A stretch of DNA of 64,000 bases, taken from Trichopria drosophilae (Eukaryota > Arthropoda > Insecta > Hymenoptera > Diapriidae). Each line of letters begins with the position of its first letter. Position 1 is the first letter of the stretch. The stretch lies in the NCBI GenBank assembly GCA_030407085.1, contig CM059582.1, positions 139,644,501-139,708,500 of the forward strand, written 5' to 3'. This document shows positions 30,950 to 43,356 of this stretch, piece after piece. A program made the translations under genes and the position numbers. The notes under the pieces are model-generated. The model did no database searches, was not told the DNA's origin, and saw only the letters and a list, made by a program, of their open reading frames with translations.

Positions 30950-31937
30950 GTAGTGGAATATAGTTAAAAATACAATATATATAGTGCAAAAAAATGTCAC
31001 TTTTGAGATTCGTGAAGGGAATACTTTCAATGAGGTACTAATAGAGTATTTTTTTTAAAGTCATTCATCGATCAATTGGAACCAATTTTTATAAATGATG
31101 GCTGCCGTTTTGGATCCACCATTTCGGATTTTAATATTTTGACCCCATATTCCTCTATAACAACCAGCCAATTCCCTACATACCCGATTATACCTCTTTT
31201 ACCGCATATCGATCAATTATAATGAAATTTTCGCATTCGATGGCTGTCATTTTGAATCCACTATTTTAAAGTCTAGGATTATATCGTTAGAAATTAATGA
31301 TGATCCAATTTTTCCCAAGGCATTGATTTCGATATAAACGACCTTCAACGTTCAAACGACAGTACTGAAAATGCGTCTGTCCCCCCCATTAATGGGTTAA
31401 GCATATTGAAAGACCATCGCGACGTAAGTGACACAGTCGAAATATACTTATATTGACGGCTAAAGAACGCCTAAATTTAAGAATGAACAATTTTGACATT
31501 AGACATTCAATGATTTTCACTGAATGATTCACTCTGATATTCACTTTTATTGAGCTGACGTCGATGTTGTCAGAGGTAACAACGCACAAATTATCAAATT
31601 GAAGTGCTACACTATGTTTTCCGATCCTATATGACTAATTTGGGGTCGCAAATGAATCATTTCGAGATTAGGGGTTAAAAAATAATATATATCACTATTT
31701 CGTCCCAATTATTCAGGTTTTCGACCGTTCCGCAAATCGATATTTGCGCGAAAAAATGAAAAACTATAATCAGCAAGCGCTACATTGGGGCTGCCATTTT
31801 GTTTGGTGAAAAAATTTTCACGACAGAATGACGGTAAAAAAATACTATACATGCAATGACAGTATTCCCTTCGCGAATGTCAAAGTGAAAATTTTTTCGA
31901 CACTATTTATGTTGTATTTTTAACTATGTTCCAGTTC
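30950..31937. mobile_element. Decayed ~1-kb element with ~90-bp inverted repeats
   Basis: TGGAATATAGTTAAAAATAC at 30952 pairs with the reverse complement of GTATTTTTAACTATGTTCC at 31913-31931, and GTGAAGGGAATACT pairs with AGTATTCCCTTCGC further in. About 80% identity over 80-90 bp. The interior holds two GGATTCACCATTTT-type blocks but no ORF. Confidence 0.6.
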
Positions 31938-33590
31938 CGTCAGAAAGGAGCGGTTTTCAGCTGAAAGGAGCCGTTTTTAATGCGCACCTTCCGCGCGCAG
32001 GTTGCTTCGGCAGTCGTCGGCGGTCTGAGCTTGGGGGCCCTCGGGAGGGGAGCGGAGCGAGAGGAAAATATATGGTCGGGCGCGCGAAAGTATTAAACAA
32101 ATGACGGGGGGTTGAACTTTATCAGATACTTCCAAAATTAAAATCAAATATACTCGTCGTAGTCGAGTGGTACAAGCGCATGGGTTGAAGCGCAGCGCGT
32201 TATTTTTTTAGTTGGATTTCGATGTCGGGGTTTTTTTTTTTTTTTTTACTGTTCATTTACTCAACATTTGTAACGAAAATAATTTGTTACTTGTTTACTA
32301 TTAGTTATTTTATTTACAAAAATGAATTGCGAAAATAAATTTTAAAAACATTAAACAATATGTTTTTGCAGAATGACATTTGTAAGAATCGAATTCTCTG
32401 TAATATTAAAAAAAATAAATGTACAATATTTTATTGTAATTGCCGAAATAATATACAAAAATTACAAGTCGTACATTTTTTCTAAAAAAGTTTTTGTAGT
32501 TGATATAACCTTGTAATTGATTATTTTGTATATGTTTCAAATATAATGTAGACCTTCCATCTAATTCCTAATATCGGGCGGTATCTTTATTTATATATAC
32601 GGCAACAGTTTATATTGCATTTACGGTAAATGGAAACATCTTTTACAGAATACAGAGTAAACGAAAGTATCGTGGAAACAAATTTAGGAAACAAATATTT
32701 GGAATACTCGATTAATGGCATATTAAAATAAAAAGATGTTTTTTTACTTCTCCAATGAAATTGTACTAAATTACTAACTGCTTTTTTGAAATATTTCAAT
32801 ATTACTATACAATAATATTTTTATCCCGTTAGAAAACTTATATGATTACACTAACAGCATTCTGTAAATCAGTATATCTGTATAGTGTAAAATCTTATTT
32901 AAATTAGTTATACATTTTCACCAATATTTTTTTAAACATTTAAACCCTTTCACGACAATTTTACTTACTTTTAATTAAATTGATGTCAAGAACGTATCAT
33001 TCAGCAAGATGGTTATTCGTCATTCATTATTTACTTTGTTTTGCCTACATTATGCTATTATTTATAGATATGGGTTTTCTTTTACGTATTAATTAATTAA
33101 ATAAATATATTATACTAATAATATTGTAATACACCGATTAAGATATCGAAAATTAGTACATTATGTTTCAGATACTGATTTTCATTGACCTATTAAAAAA
33201 CCACATGTTTGGCACAAGACTAGGTATATGGTCTTTTATTTATCAACAAATTGTCAAATTGCATTCCCGACTAGAAAAGGTGATAATTAATTCGTAATAA
33301 TAATTTCGTTAAAAAATGGTTTAAATCTGATTTTTCCTTTTATCACAATATACAGTACATTTAGTTTACTATATTTATAACAAAATAGTAAAGAAACGTT
33401 CGCAAAATCCAAAGGTTTATTAATAAATAGGTTGTATTAACAAATTCCTGAATTAATAAAATATTTGTTGCCATTGCAAATTTTAAGAATAATTTATATA
33501 CTGATTTTTCAATAACATTTAAGTAAAGGCAAAATTGAAATTGAGAAATTGGCAAAAACAAATATTCATGTTAGGAAAGAAATTATTAGA
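31938..33590. other. Unannotated AT-rich region
   Basis: 31938-32100 is GC-rich (GCGCACCTTCCGCGCGCAGG), the remainder AT-rich with a T18 run near 32231. A short stretch at 32160-32190 (GTCGTAGTCGAGTGGTACAA) looks like a tRNA A-box region but has no B box. No gene is supported. Confidence 0.4.
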
Positions 33591-34762
33591 ATATATATAT
33601 ATATATGAGACGATCCACGTCAACCGGATCAGTGCTACGGACAAAATTTGAAGTAACCAAAAAAATCGACTAAGGGCTCATTTTAAAGCTTAAGGCATCT
33701 ACTTTCGAATGCCGAAGGCGCCTTTGCAGAATTCAATATGGCAGCTCCAATATGGCGCCAGAAAACTGCGAATTTCGGTGAAAAAAATTTAAAAACGTAT
33801 CTAAAATAAAAAATTACTCCATATTTATAGTGCTATATATGTTTTTCGATGTATTTTGACGCCCTAAACACGAATCGGGCGTTAGAATTTAGCTATTACC
33901 TCTTATTTTTTTTCTAACCTCAAAAAACTGGAAAAAGGGAGTAAAAATGTGGGTAAATTTACGAAAAAAAAGCAGAAACCTAAATTTTTCGTATCCTTCT
34001 CTTCTTTTATAAGAGGATAGAACGGTTGAATCCAAATCAACCGCCGGAATCAAGGTAACACGTCCCAGCCGTTTCTAACCTCAAAAAAATCAATCACCAA
34101 TCAATATTTTCAATCTAATTCTAGGCTAAAGGTTCTGAGAAATCGAACAAAATATGTTTAATAGTTTTCGATGTCGCTGATTACGAATTCGGTATCATAT
34201 CTTTGAATTTCAAAATGGCGGCTCAAATATGGCGGATGATTAATCGAAAAATTCAATTTTCGGAAATGTAAAAAATACTGTCGCATTTTTCTCGAAATTC
34301 TGAATAAAAGTACCTTTCGTGATTTTCTTCTAAAATCTATCGCTTCCAAGGAAAAAAATACCGAAGTTTATCCTTAAATTAGAATTCATATGGTTCTAAG
34401 GGTTTTCGGAGCCGCTGATTATACAGTCCTGAAAATTTTCTACATTTTTAAACTTAATCTTAATGCCTTCCTATGTATTTGGTACTAAAAAGCCGAAGAG
34501 AAAAAAATCCGTGAGCCCGTCACTCAAACGTGATCTCTAACACGGAAAAGTTATTTTGCACGAACTTCATATTTGTTTCGTTTCTCGCAAGCAAAATGTG
34601 CCGAGCGAAACTATGAGTAGAGCGGCCTCGGCTAGCTGGATCTATTCGTTTTAACAGGCTGTTCATTTCCAGTAACGACTTCTTTACGATAGTTTTTTTT
34701 TCTAAGATCTTGGGTGTTCTCATAATATCGATTTATATTTAATAACGGTCCTTTTCCTCAGT

Positions 34763-36691
34763 ATGGGAAACAATAGCGACGATGGAGACAAAACACAAAA
34801 GTTGCATTCAAAAAGGTGTGTTAACCCATTAAATGTAGACAGTCATAATGGCATAAATTTAAGGAATATCTCTCAAAATGTATTGAAAGCTTTTCCAAAT
34901 CTACATCCGAAATCAAAAATATGCCAAAATTGTAGGAAACTATTTTACGAATTACAAAAAAACGACTCTCGGTATAGTAATGTTACTGATTCTGATAATT
35001 TGGAAAATGTTACGGAAAACAATTCTCTTGATAGTAGCGTTACTGATTCTGAAGCCCAACACGAACCTGCCGCGAAGAAGGTTTGCAAATCTAGAACAGA
35101 AGCTTTAGAAGAACTTTTACATGGATTAAAGACTAAATTCAATAGTTTATCGCAAAATGATCCTATGCGAAAGTCTATACTTACAATCGCACCAGACTGT
35201 TGGAGTGTCCGTGAAATCGCAGAAGAATTTGGTTGTTCTTATAGAATCGCACTTCAATCTAAGGATTTAAAACAATCAGGTGGTGTATTAGCTACTCCTC
35301 CCGTTAAAAAAGGTAAAAGTTTAGACGAAAACATAGTCTCTCAAGTAATTGAATTTTATGAATCTGAAGATAATAGTCGGATAATGCCTAATAAAAAAGA
35401 TTGTATTTCCGTAAAAATTGATGGTCAAAAAGTTCTTCAACAAAAGCATTTGCTTCTTTATGACATTAAAATTTTATACAGAATGTTTAAGGAAAAGTAC
35501 CCACAGCATACTATTGGTGTATCTAAATTTTCTGAACTGCGCCCTAAATGGTGTGTTGTTGCTGGGAGTTCAGGAACACATAGCGTATGTGTTTGCACGA
35601 TACATCAAAATGTTAAAACAATGATTGATGCTGTAAACTTAAAGATGCTAACCGAAGATTCTGAACGTCAATTAAACGATTATAAAGATTGCATAAATTT
35701 CATTTTATGTACAAAGAGTACTGTTGACTGTTTTTTGTTGAATTGTCCAAAATGTCTTAAAATGGAAGAATTTTCGGATCTTGTTTTACGATTATTGGAA
35801 AAAAACAACAGAGAGCAGGTAATATTCAGTACGTGGCAATCCACAGATCGATGCAGACTCGTGCAACAATGTCTTTCCGCCGAAGATTTTGTTGAAGAAT
35901 TGTGCAATCGTTTTAAAAACCTTATCCCTCATCACTTCATAGCAACAGCTCAGTCTGAATTTTTTTCAAATAAGAAAGAAAATTTACGTGATGATGAAGT
36001 GTTGGTATACTGTGATTTCGCTGAAAATTTTGCTTACGTTGTACAGGATGCAGCACAGGCTTTTCATTACAACAACGACCAGTGTACTGTATTTCCTGTC
36101 GTAATTTATTATCGATCTAAAAATGAAATAAAACATTACAGCATTATATTACTCTCCGATAGCACAAAACATGACGCAGCAGCAGTTTATTTGATGCAAG
36201 AAAAAGTAACACCAGTTATAAAAACATTATGTCCAAAAGTTAAAAAAGTATTTTACTCATCCGATGGTGCTAAACAACATTTTAAGAACAAAACTCAAAT
36301 GAACTTTTTGATGCATCATAAACTCGATTTTAATATTGATGCTGAATGGCACTGCAGCGGTACTGCGCATGGTAAATGTGCTTGTGATGGTCTTGGAGCA
36401 TGTTTCAAATGTGCAGCGACTCGTTTCAGCTTACAAGCATCTCCGAATGACGCCATTTTAAATTCACTGTCACTCTTCACTTGGGCAAAGTCAAGATTCA
36501 AAAACATACAGTTTTTTCACTACAACAAAGAAGATCATAAAAAAATAACACAAAAACTCAATAAACGATTCCCTGACCCACCTTCAGTGCCGAAAATTCA
36601 AACGTGTCATGCATTTATCCCTAATGCCGGCAACAAGCTTGAAATTAAAAAGTACTCAAAAGCAAAAAATGGACATTTTATGCAATATTAA
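34763..36691 (+). CDS. Transposase of element B (642 aa), identical to that of A
   Basis: The translation is the same as that of 20036-21964 at every residue, with an intact frame from ATG to TAA. The same features apply: N-terminal cysteines (19, 54, 57), HTH at 146-168, acids at 418 and 501, and the HGKCACDGLG block. Two intact identical copies in one window argue that the family was active recently. It would act in the nucleus on the 345-bp TIRs, and probably on related non-autonomous copies. Confidence 0.8.
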   Translation: MGNNSDDGDKTQKLHSKRCVNPLNVDSHNGINLRNISQNVLKAFPNLHPKSKICQNCRKLFYELQKNDSRYSNVTDSDNLENVTENNSLDSSVTDSEAQHEPAAKKVCKSRTEALEELLHGLKTKFNSLSQNDPMRKSILTIAPDCWSVREIAEEFGCSYRIALQSKDLKQSGGVLATPPVKKGKSLDENIVSQVIEFYESEDNSRIMPNKKDCISVKIDGQKVLQQKHLLLYDIKILYRMFKEKYPQHTIGVSKFSELRPKWCVVAGSSGTHSVCVCTIHQNVKTMIDAVNLKMLTEDSERQLNDYKDCINFILCTKSTVDCFLLNCPKCLKMEEFSDLVLRLLEKNNREQVIFSTWQSTDRCRLVQQCLSAEDFVEELCNRFKNLIPHHFIATAQSEFFSNKKENLRDDEVLVYCDFAENFAYVVQDAAQAFHYNNDQCTVFPVVIYYRSKNEIKHYSIILLSDSTKHDAAAVYLMQEKVTPVIKTLCPKVKKVFYSSDGAKQHFKNKTQMNFLMHHKLDFNIDAEWHCSGTAHGKCACDGLGACFKCAATRFSLQASPNDAILNSLSLFTWAKSRFKNIQFFHYNKEDHKKITQKLNKRFPDPPSVPKIQTCHAFIPNAGNKLEIKKYSKAKNGHFMQY

Positions 36692-36702
36692 TAACTTACT
36701 TT

Positions 36703-37627
36703 ACATCTTGCCTTAATTGGCCGGATCACCCTTCGATCTTGCCTTAATTGGCCGGATCACCATTCGATCTTGCCTTAATTGGCCGGATCACCCTTCGATC
36801 TTGCCTTTGCCGGCTGGTTCACCAATCGATCTTGCCTTTACTGGCTGGTTCACCATTCGATCTTGCCTTTGCTGGCTGGTTCACCATTCGATCTTGCCTT
36901 TGCCGGCTGGTTCACCATTCGATCTTGCCTTAACCGGCTGGTTCACCATTCGATCTTGCCTTAATTGGCCGGATCACCATTCGATCTTGCCTTTGCTGGC
37001 TGGTTCACCATTCGATCTTGCCTTTGCTGGCTGGTTCACCATTCGATCTTGCCTTAATTGGCCGGATCACCATTCGATCTTGCCTTTGCTGGCTGGTTCA
37101 CCATTCGATCTTGCCTTTGCCGGCTGGTTCACCATTCGATCTTGCCTTAATTGGCCGGATCACCATTCGATCTTGCCTTTGCTGGCTGGTTCACCATTCG
37201 ATCTTGCCTTTGCTGGCTGGTTCACCATTCGATCTTGCCTTTGCTGGCTGGTTCACCATTCGATCTTGCCTTAATTGGCCGGATCACCCTTCGATCTTGC
37301 CTTTGCCGGCTGGTTCACCATTCGATCTTGCCTTAATTGGCCGGATCACCATTCGATCTTGCCTTAATTGGCCGGATCACCCTTCGATCTTGCCTTAATT
37401 GGCTGGTTCACCATTCGATCTTGCCTTTGCTGGCTGGTTCACCATTCGATCTTGCCTTTGCCGGCTGGTTCACCATTCGATCTTGCCTTAATTGGCCGGA
37501 TCTCCCTTCGTCTCTTCATTTGCTGGCCGGGTCACCATTCGATCTTGCCTTTACTGGCCAGGTCACCCTTCGATTTAGTCTTTGGTGGGTGGGTCATCTT
37601 TCGATCGTACCTTCGCTGGTTGGGACA
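36703..37627. repeat. 31-bp minisatellite in element B (~30 units)
   Basis: Mirror image of the array in element A, same length; unit order is the same except for single-base variants (for example a TTAACCGGCTGG unit near 36930). Long apparent ORFs here are artefacts of the repeat. Confidence 0.95.
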
Positions 37628-37966
37628 CATTTTTACTCCCTTTTTCCAGTTTTTTGAGGTTAGAAAAAAAATTAGAGGTAGTAGCTAAATTCTAACGCCG
37701 GATTCGTGTTTAGTGCGTCAAAATACATCGAAAAACATATATAGCACTATAAATATGGAGTAATTTTTTATTTTAGATACGTTTTTAAATTTTTTTCACC
37801 GATATTCGCAGTTTTCTGGCGCCATATTGGAGCTGCCATATTGAATTCTGCAAAGGCGCCTTCGGCATTCGAAAGTAGATGCCTTAAGCTTTAAAATGAG
37901 CCCTTAGTCGATTTTTTTGGTTACTTCAAATTTTGGCCGTAGCACTGATCCGGTTGACGTGGATCG

Positions 37967-37970
<4 letters not shown>

Positions 37971-38015
<45 letters not shown>

Positions 38016-38462
38016 CAAACCCACAGAAAACCGGACAGCCAGTTTTGCTTGAAATTTTTCAATTAATTTTTACGTATAGAAATATTAGGTACTCATACAA
38101 AAAAGTGCTATGTACGTTTTTTTTTTCTAAAAAACTCTCAACATTCAAAAAAAAATAAAAAATAAAATATATCAATTCCTTCTAGTCGAAAACGTGTTTT
38201 TTATTAAAAAATGACTCCTACTTCGGCATGCCCAAACTTTTTTTCAGATTTTATTTTTTTCACTGAAATCTGAGGTTCTTATAGTAAACACCCTAAATTT
38301 ACAGCCTGTGCTCTCAGTGCGATCATTCAAAATTAATTATTGTATTAAAAAATAAGATAGACTCAAGCTTATTATAATCACACTTTATTTTTTAATACAA
38401 TAAATAATTCTGTATGATCGCACTGAGAGCGCAGTCTGTAAATTTAGGATGTTTGCTCTAAA
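37971..38462. mobile_element. (AT)n tract and truncated foldback element
   Basis: After about 40 bp of (AT)n, an element begins GAGCAAACCCACAG (38013). Its right part is a hairpin: 38286-38355 (AAACACCCTAAATTTACAG...) pairs with 38376-38460 (CTGTAAATTTAGGATGTTTG). The pairing stops where the env-bearing LTR element starts, so the right arm is cut off. Some 270 bp of the left arm have no partner. Confidence 0.6.
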
Positions 38463-39533
38463 ATCAGTAGCAAAGGGTACCTTCCATCCAAGGTTAATTA
38501 CCAGAAACCAATTAACCATAATAGCTAGAGAAATACAAGAAAATGCGCCAAATTACGAGTTACCTATACCCCGAGATTACCTACGAATAGATACATTGGA
38601 CCAAGCTGGGTGGTTAGAACACGGTAGGCACAAGGGAAAAACGTTTCTCGGACCAGCCCTCAATTCATCTTCCAGAATCATACAGGATCATCCTACATCC
38701 TCCTAAAATCCAACTATTTGGGAATAAGTAAAGATTGGAGTAGATACTACTACATCAATCATCTAACCGATTGTGCATCTACAAATTATCACTTCATCTG
38801 TGCGATGAGCCATCCAATCTTTGATGTAACTGCGAGACCATCGTGCCAGGTATCACTGTAACTACACCCAACTTCCGCTGACCTCACTAACTGCAACATT
38901 TACTACCATCCACTCCATCGACCGGAGTGGATAGAATTACAGTTCATCGGCGGGTGGCTCTATTCGATTAACGGACGAGAAGATGTTCATGTATTCTGTG
39001 AGGAGTCGGTAAGTCGAATCGTAATCGAGGGAAATGGAATATTAATGTTAACACCAGGGTGCAGCGCAAAACATTGGGACGTTACATTAAGTATGCCACG
39101 GACTTTTTATGGAAAAACAACGGTCCAATATACGCCTGAATCGCATATGAACCTCTCAATGGTTGCGCCGAACCTGAAGGAAATCATGGAAGAAGTGTCA
39201 GCATTGGGAGTAACGCCTTACCATCCGGAGCACAAGGAAATTCCTGATTTCGGACAACCAATCCGTGAGCTGGAAAAACGCTATAATGCGATCCGGAACC
39301 ATCACAGAGAAAACCAAACCAACCTAATGCGTACGCATGGCGGAGTGACCGGAATATCATTATCATTGATTCTCATTTCTGGGCTCGTCGCATGGGTCCT
39401 TATCAAATTCAAAAGACGACGTAGGCCTGTCCCTATCGTTGCTTTTACTTCCGGACCACAACCAACGGCTACCATATCCATGCCTCCAACATCAGCTATC
39501 AATCCGTCTCGTCAAGAAGCAGAAACCGACTAG
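38463..39533 (+). pseudogene. Env-like protein remnant, frameshifted
   Basis: Three consecutive pieces in different frames. The first (to 38706) and second (38717-38862, with spaced cysteines) would be ectodomain. The third (39045-39533) has a predicted transmembrane helix GISLSLILISGLVAWVLI at about residues 102-119, followed by a basic KFKRRRR stop-transfer and a short cytoplasmic tail. The one-pass C-terminal anchor upstream of a polypurine tract and LTR is what identifies it as env-like. Multiple frame breaks make it non-functional. Family members act as membrane glycoproteins of insect endogenous retroelements. Confidence 0.55.
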
Positions 39534-39963
39534 TGCATGATGCAACCAACTTCAAGACCAACCTCAGAAGAAAGGAGATACACCTATTGTAATGCAGGGC
39601 TTGGTTGTTCTCGAGAGATTGTTTTACAATCACCTCATTGTATGGCGCTAATGTAATAACGGTTCTAGGAGCAACCATGCAAATTAGAAATTAAGATAGA
39701 ATAGATAACTTGGGGAAAATTATAGGGAAAACTGTAGTACCGGCTCTGGTTGTCTTTCGAAGTGCTTCTTCACTGTACAAAGCAAATGTGTAACAGTACT
39801 AAAGACAACTGTATTGACAACAGTAAATTTATTCCATATGTTAGATAGCGCAGAAGAGACAGAAGGAATGCGAAAACAATTCAGAATTCAATAACGAGGA
39901 ACGATAGCATAAATCACCCGGCAACCAGCTGTCAGGGATGTCAGCTGAATAAGGAGGGAGGGG

Positions 39964-40922
39964 TGTTACGTTCCGCGTAAAATTACTTTTTTATTAAATT
40001 AACATCATCATTCCCACGGAATATAATGCTACATTCCGCGTACATATCATATAAAATTTTAAGATTATCTTTCCCACAGAATATAATTTTCTACATTCGG
40101 CATAAATTATAACAATATGCATCGTTCAAACTTCCACTAAATTTTTTACAGCGTGCGCGTTATCGGAGGAGTTCTTGAAACTCCTCGGATTATGCGCTCG
40201 AAAGATGCATAGTGCGCCGGGAACTCTTTACTTCCCAGGCCGTGGACTGCCGAAATGCAGGAGTCAGCAGGATCGCATGGCTTCCTGAGTTGCGTCCTCA
40301 CACCCTGGTACGAGGTGACGTGTGATCGACGCACTATGCCTTGATGTTCACTCTTTCCGCGCTCGCATGGCGATCGCCTCGGTGGGTGCTCCCGCGCATC
40401 TTTAAGTCCGTTAACCGTGAAAAGTGGGCGCGCGATATCGGAACTTTGCGTGTTTGTTTGACTGGTGCCCGGTAAAATATGAACTTTTCCGGTAATCAGG
40501 TATTTTTAAAGTGATTATTACTACCCTTCCTACTCTCCCGTGTCCAATCTATTTTTAACTTGTCATTTGCTTCATATAATTCAAATCGTAACTTTACTCG
40601 CCATCCAGAGGGGAAACCCTCTACTATCCAATATAAGGATCGGTGGCCTGTAACCTATTCATTTATCTGTAAGCCAAATACAATTAAAGATAAAATAGAA
40701 TTCTCAACGCACTTATCATTACTCCCAAAATAACTTATATCGATCAGGCAACACGTACGGGGGCTAGCGAAGAGCGAGCCTTTATTCATTTATTCATTGA
40801 TTCATACACTTTTCAAAGACAAAATTAATAATCGGTTTGGTTGTTAATGCCGTTAAAACAACCTGGTGTCAGACGTAATAAAGATACCAGTTGCAGTCGG
40901 AACGTAAGTTCCGAACGTAACA
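39964..40922 (+). repeat. 3' LTR of the env-bearing element (959 bp)
   Basis: Starts TGTTACGTTCC directly after GGAGGGAGGGG and ends GAACGTAACA, so the termini are inverted repeats (TGTTACG/CGTAACA). It contains several copies of CATTCCGCGTA / TTCCCACGGAATATAAT near its start. Beyond 40922 the ~150-bp satellite begins at once. Confidence 0.75.
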
Positions 40923-43356
40923 CATTATTCATAACGAGTTCTGTAAAAGTTTTGCAGGAAATTATTTATAAATTTAACGTTTTGGAATCACTTCAGATAT
41001 AGTATTATGAATAGGAAAAATATTGTTTCGAAACGATTCGCGACTGAAATCATTGTTTACCACACCATCCATAAAAGCCGTAAAACTTAGGAAGGAAATT
41101 CTTTATAAAGTTAAAAGTTAAAGTCAAGATATTATTTATAACGATTTCTATAAAAGGCGCATAACTTGTGCCGGAAAATATTTATAACATTAAAATTTTG
41201 CAAACATTTCAAAAATACTGTTTGAAATAATTAAATTGTTGGTTTCAAACAATTCGCTACTGGAATCATTGTTTAAATTATCACTGTTTTTAACGATTTC
41301 TCTAAAAGGCGTACAATTTGTGCTGGAAATTATTTATAAATTTAAAGTTTTTCAATCACTTCAGAAATAATGGTCGAAATAAGGAAAACATCGTTATGAA
41401 ACAATTCGCCATTGGAATCATTGTTTAAATTATCATTGTTTATAACGATTTCTACAAAAGGTGTATATCTTGGGTTGGAAATAGGGGCGATATCGAGTTA
41501 AGCAATTCGCAACTGTAATCATTGTATAAATTATCATTATTTATAACGATTTTGGTAAAAAGGCGTATTACTAATGCAGGAAATTCTTTATAACGTCAAA
41601 ATTTTGCAAACATTTCAAAAATACTGTTTGAAATAATTAAAATATTGGTTTCAAACAATTCGCTACTGGAATCATTGTTTATATTATCAATATTTATAAC
41701 GATTTATGTAAAATGCACATAACTTGGGCAGGAAATTATTTACAAAGTTGATGTTCTGCAAATACTTCAGAATTGGTATTAGAAATAAGATAAAAGTCTT
41801 TTCGAAAGAATACGCGACTCGAATCTATGTTTAAATGATCATTATTTATAACGATTTCTGTAAAAGGCCTATAACTGGTGCTGGAAAATATTTATAACGT
41901 TAAAATTTTGCAAACATTTCAAAAATACTGTTTGAAATAATTCAATTGTTGGTTTCAAACAATTCTCTACTGGAATCATTGTTTAAATTATCATTGTTTA
42001 TAACGATTTCCGTAAAAGATGTATATCTTGGGCAGGAATTAGTTTATAACGTTATAATTTTGCAATCCCTGCAAAAATACTGCTTGCAATAAGGAGAATG
42101 TCGTTTTGAAACATTTCGCGACTTGAATCATTGTTTATAACGCTTTCTGTAAAATGCTAATAACTTGGGTAGGAATTGTTTATAACGATAAAATACTGCG
42201 AACCCTTCAGAAATGGTCTTAGAAATAAGGGAAATGTCTTTTTGAAACAATGCGCGACTGGAATTATTGTTTAAATTATCATAGTTTATAACGATTTCTG
42301 TAAAAGGTGTATATCTTGGGCAGGGAATTGTTTATAACGTTAAAAATAATGCAAACACTTCAGAAATGGTATTATAAATAGGGGAAATATCGTATTGAAA
42401 CCATTCCCGGTCAGTCTGTAAAAGAGCTATTGCTGTGGCTCGCCCTTTGGCATTTTTGTATTATTTATATCCTGTATTCGTTTTTGTAATTGCCAATAAA
42501 GACGTGATTATTATTATTATTATTAATTACTGTTTAAATTATCATAGTTTATAACGATTTCTGTAAAAGGTGCATATCTTGAGTAGGAAATTGTTTATAA
42601 CTTCAAATTTACAAACACTTAAGAAATGTTATTATAAATTCGGAAAATATCGTTTCAAAACAATTCGCGACTGGCATCATTGTTTAAATTTTCATTATAT
42701 ATAACGATTTCTGTAAAAGACGTATAAGTTTTGTAGGAAATTATTTATAAATTTAAAGTTTTGCTAACACTTCAGAAATGATATTATAAATTGGGGTAAT
42801 GTCGTATTGGAATTATTGTTTAACTTGTCATAGTTTATAACGATTTCTGTAAAATGCTTATACCTTTGGCAGGGAATTGTTTATAACGTTAAAACTATTG
42901 GAAAACCTTCAGAAATGGTATTCGAAATAGGGGAAATATCGTTTTGTATCAATTCGCGTCTAGAATCATTGTTTAAATTATCATTATTCATAACGAGTTC
43001 TGTAAAAGACGTATAAGTTTAGCAGGAAATTATTTATAAATTTAAAGTTTTGGAATCACTTCCGAAATAATATTATAAATAGGGAAAATATTGTTTCGTA
43101 ACGATTTCTATATATCTTGAGTAGGAAATTGTTTATTACATCAAATTTACAAACACTTAAGAAATTGTATTATAAATACGGAAAATATCGTTTCAAAACA
43201 ATTCGCGACTGGAATCATTGTTTACAACAGGTTTTTGTGAAATGCGTATAACTTGCGCAGGAAATTGTTTGTAAAGTTAAAATTTTGCAAACACTATAAA
43301 AATACTGTTTGAAATAAGGAAAATTTTATTTTGAAACATTGTTTAAATTATCATTT
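40923..43356. repeat. ~150-bp satellite, about 16 divergent units
   Basis: The recurring landmarks are TTTATAACGATTTCTGTAAA, GGAAATTATTTATAA, CACTTCAGAAATGGTATTA, GGGGAAATATCGTTTTGAAA and AATTCGCGACTGGAATCATT. The ATAACGATTT landmark occurs near 41138, 41291, 41441, 41542, 41695, 41848, 41999, 42137, 42288, 42550, 42700, 42837, 42990, 43098 and 43223; the typical spacing is 150-153, with shorter units where internal deletions occurred. Confidence 0.85.
42418..42530 (+). mobile_element. LINE 3'-end fragment inside the satellite
   Basis: This unit interrupts the satellite with unrelated sequence ending GCCAATAAAGACGTGATTAT followed by a (TTA)n tail. A polyadenylation signal AATAAA just before a simple-repeat tail is typical of a heavily 5'-truncated non-LTR retrotransposon. 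Confidence 0.65.

Larger units (their letters stand above)
33607..37970 (+). mobile_element. Element B: inverted copy of element A (4364 bp)
   Basis: Left end GAGACGATCCACG at 33607 and right end CGTGGATCGTCTC at 37970, each embedded in (AT)n. Length is the same as A, and internal distances match exactly: TIR end to ATG 1156 bases in both, stop to other TIR end 1279 in both. Only a few differences were noticed, mostly in the minisatellite. It is either a very recent transposition or a duplicated/inverted segment. Confidence 0.9.
38463..40922 (+). mobile_element. 3' end of an env-bearing LTR retroelement
   Basis: Env-like coding pieces are followed by a polypurine tract (AATAAGGAGGGAGGGG) and one LTR. 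Gag and pol are absent: the copy is truncated on its left at about 38463, inside the coding region. Element type (Gypsy/errantivirus or BEL) cannot be decided without pol. Confidence 0.65.

Noticed and set aside
30690..30989. 99-codon frame rich in Ile/Tyr
   Set aside because: It is the translated (TA)n microsatellite.
32160..32195. tRNA-like A-box sequence
   Set aside because: No B box or stem partners found.
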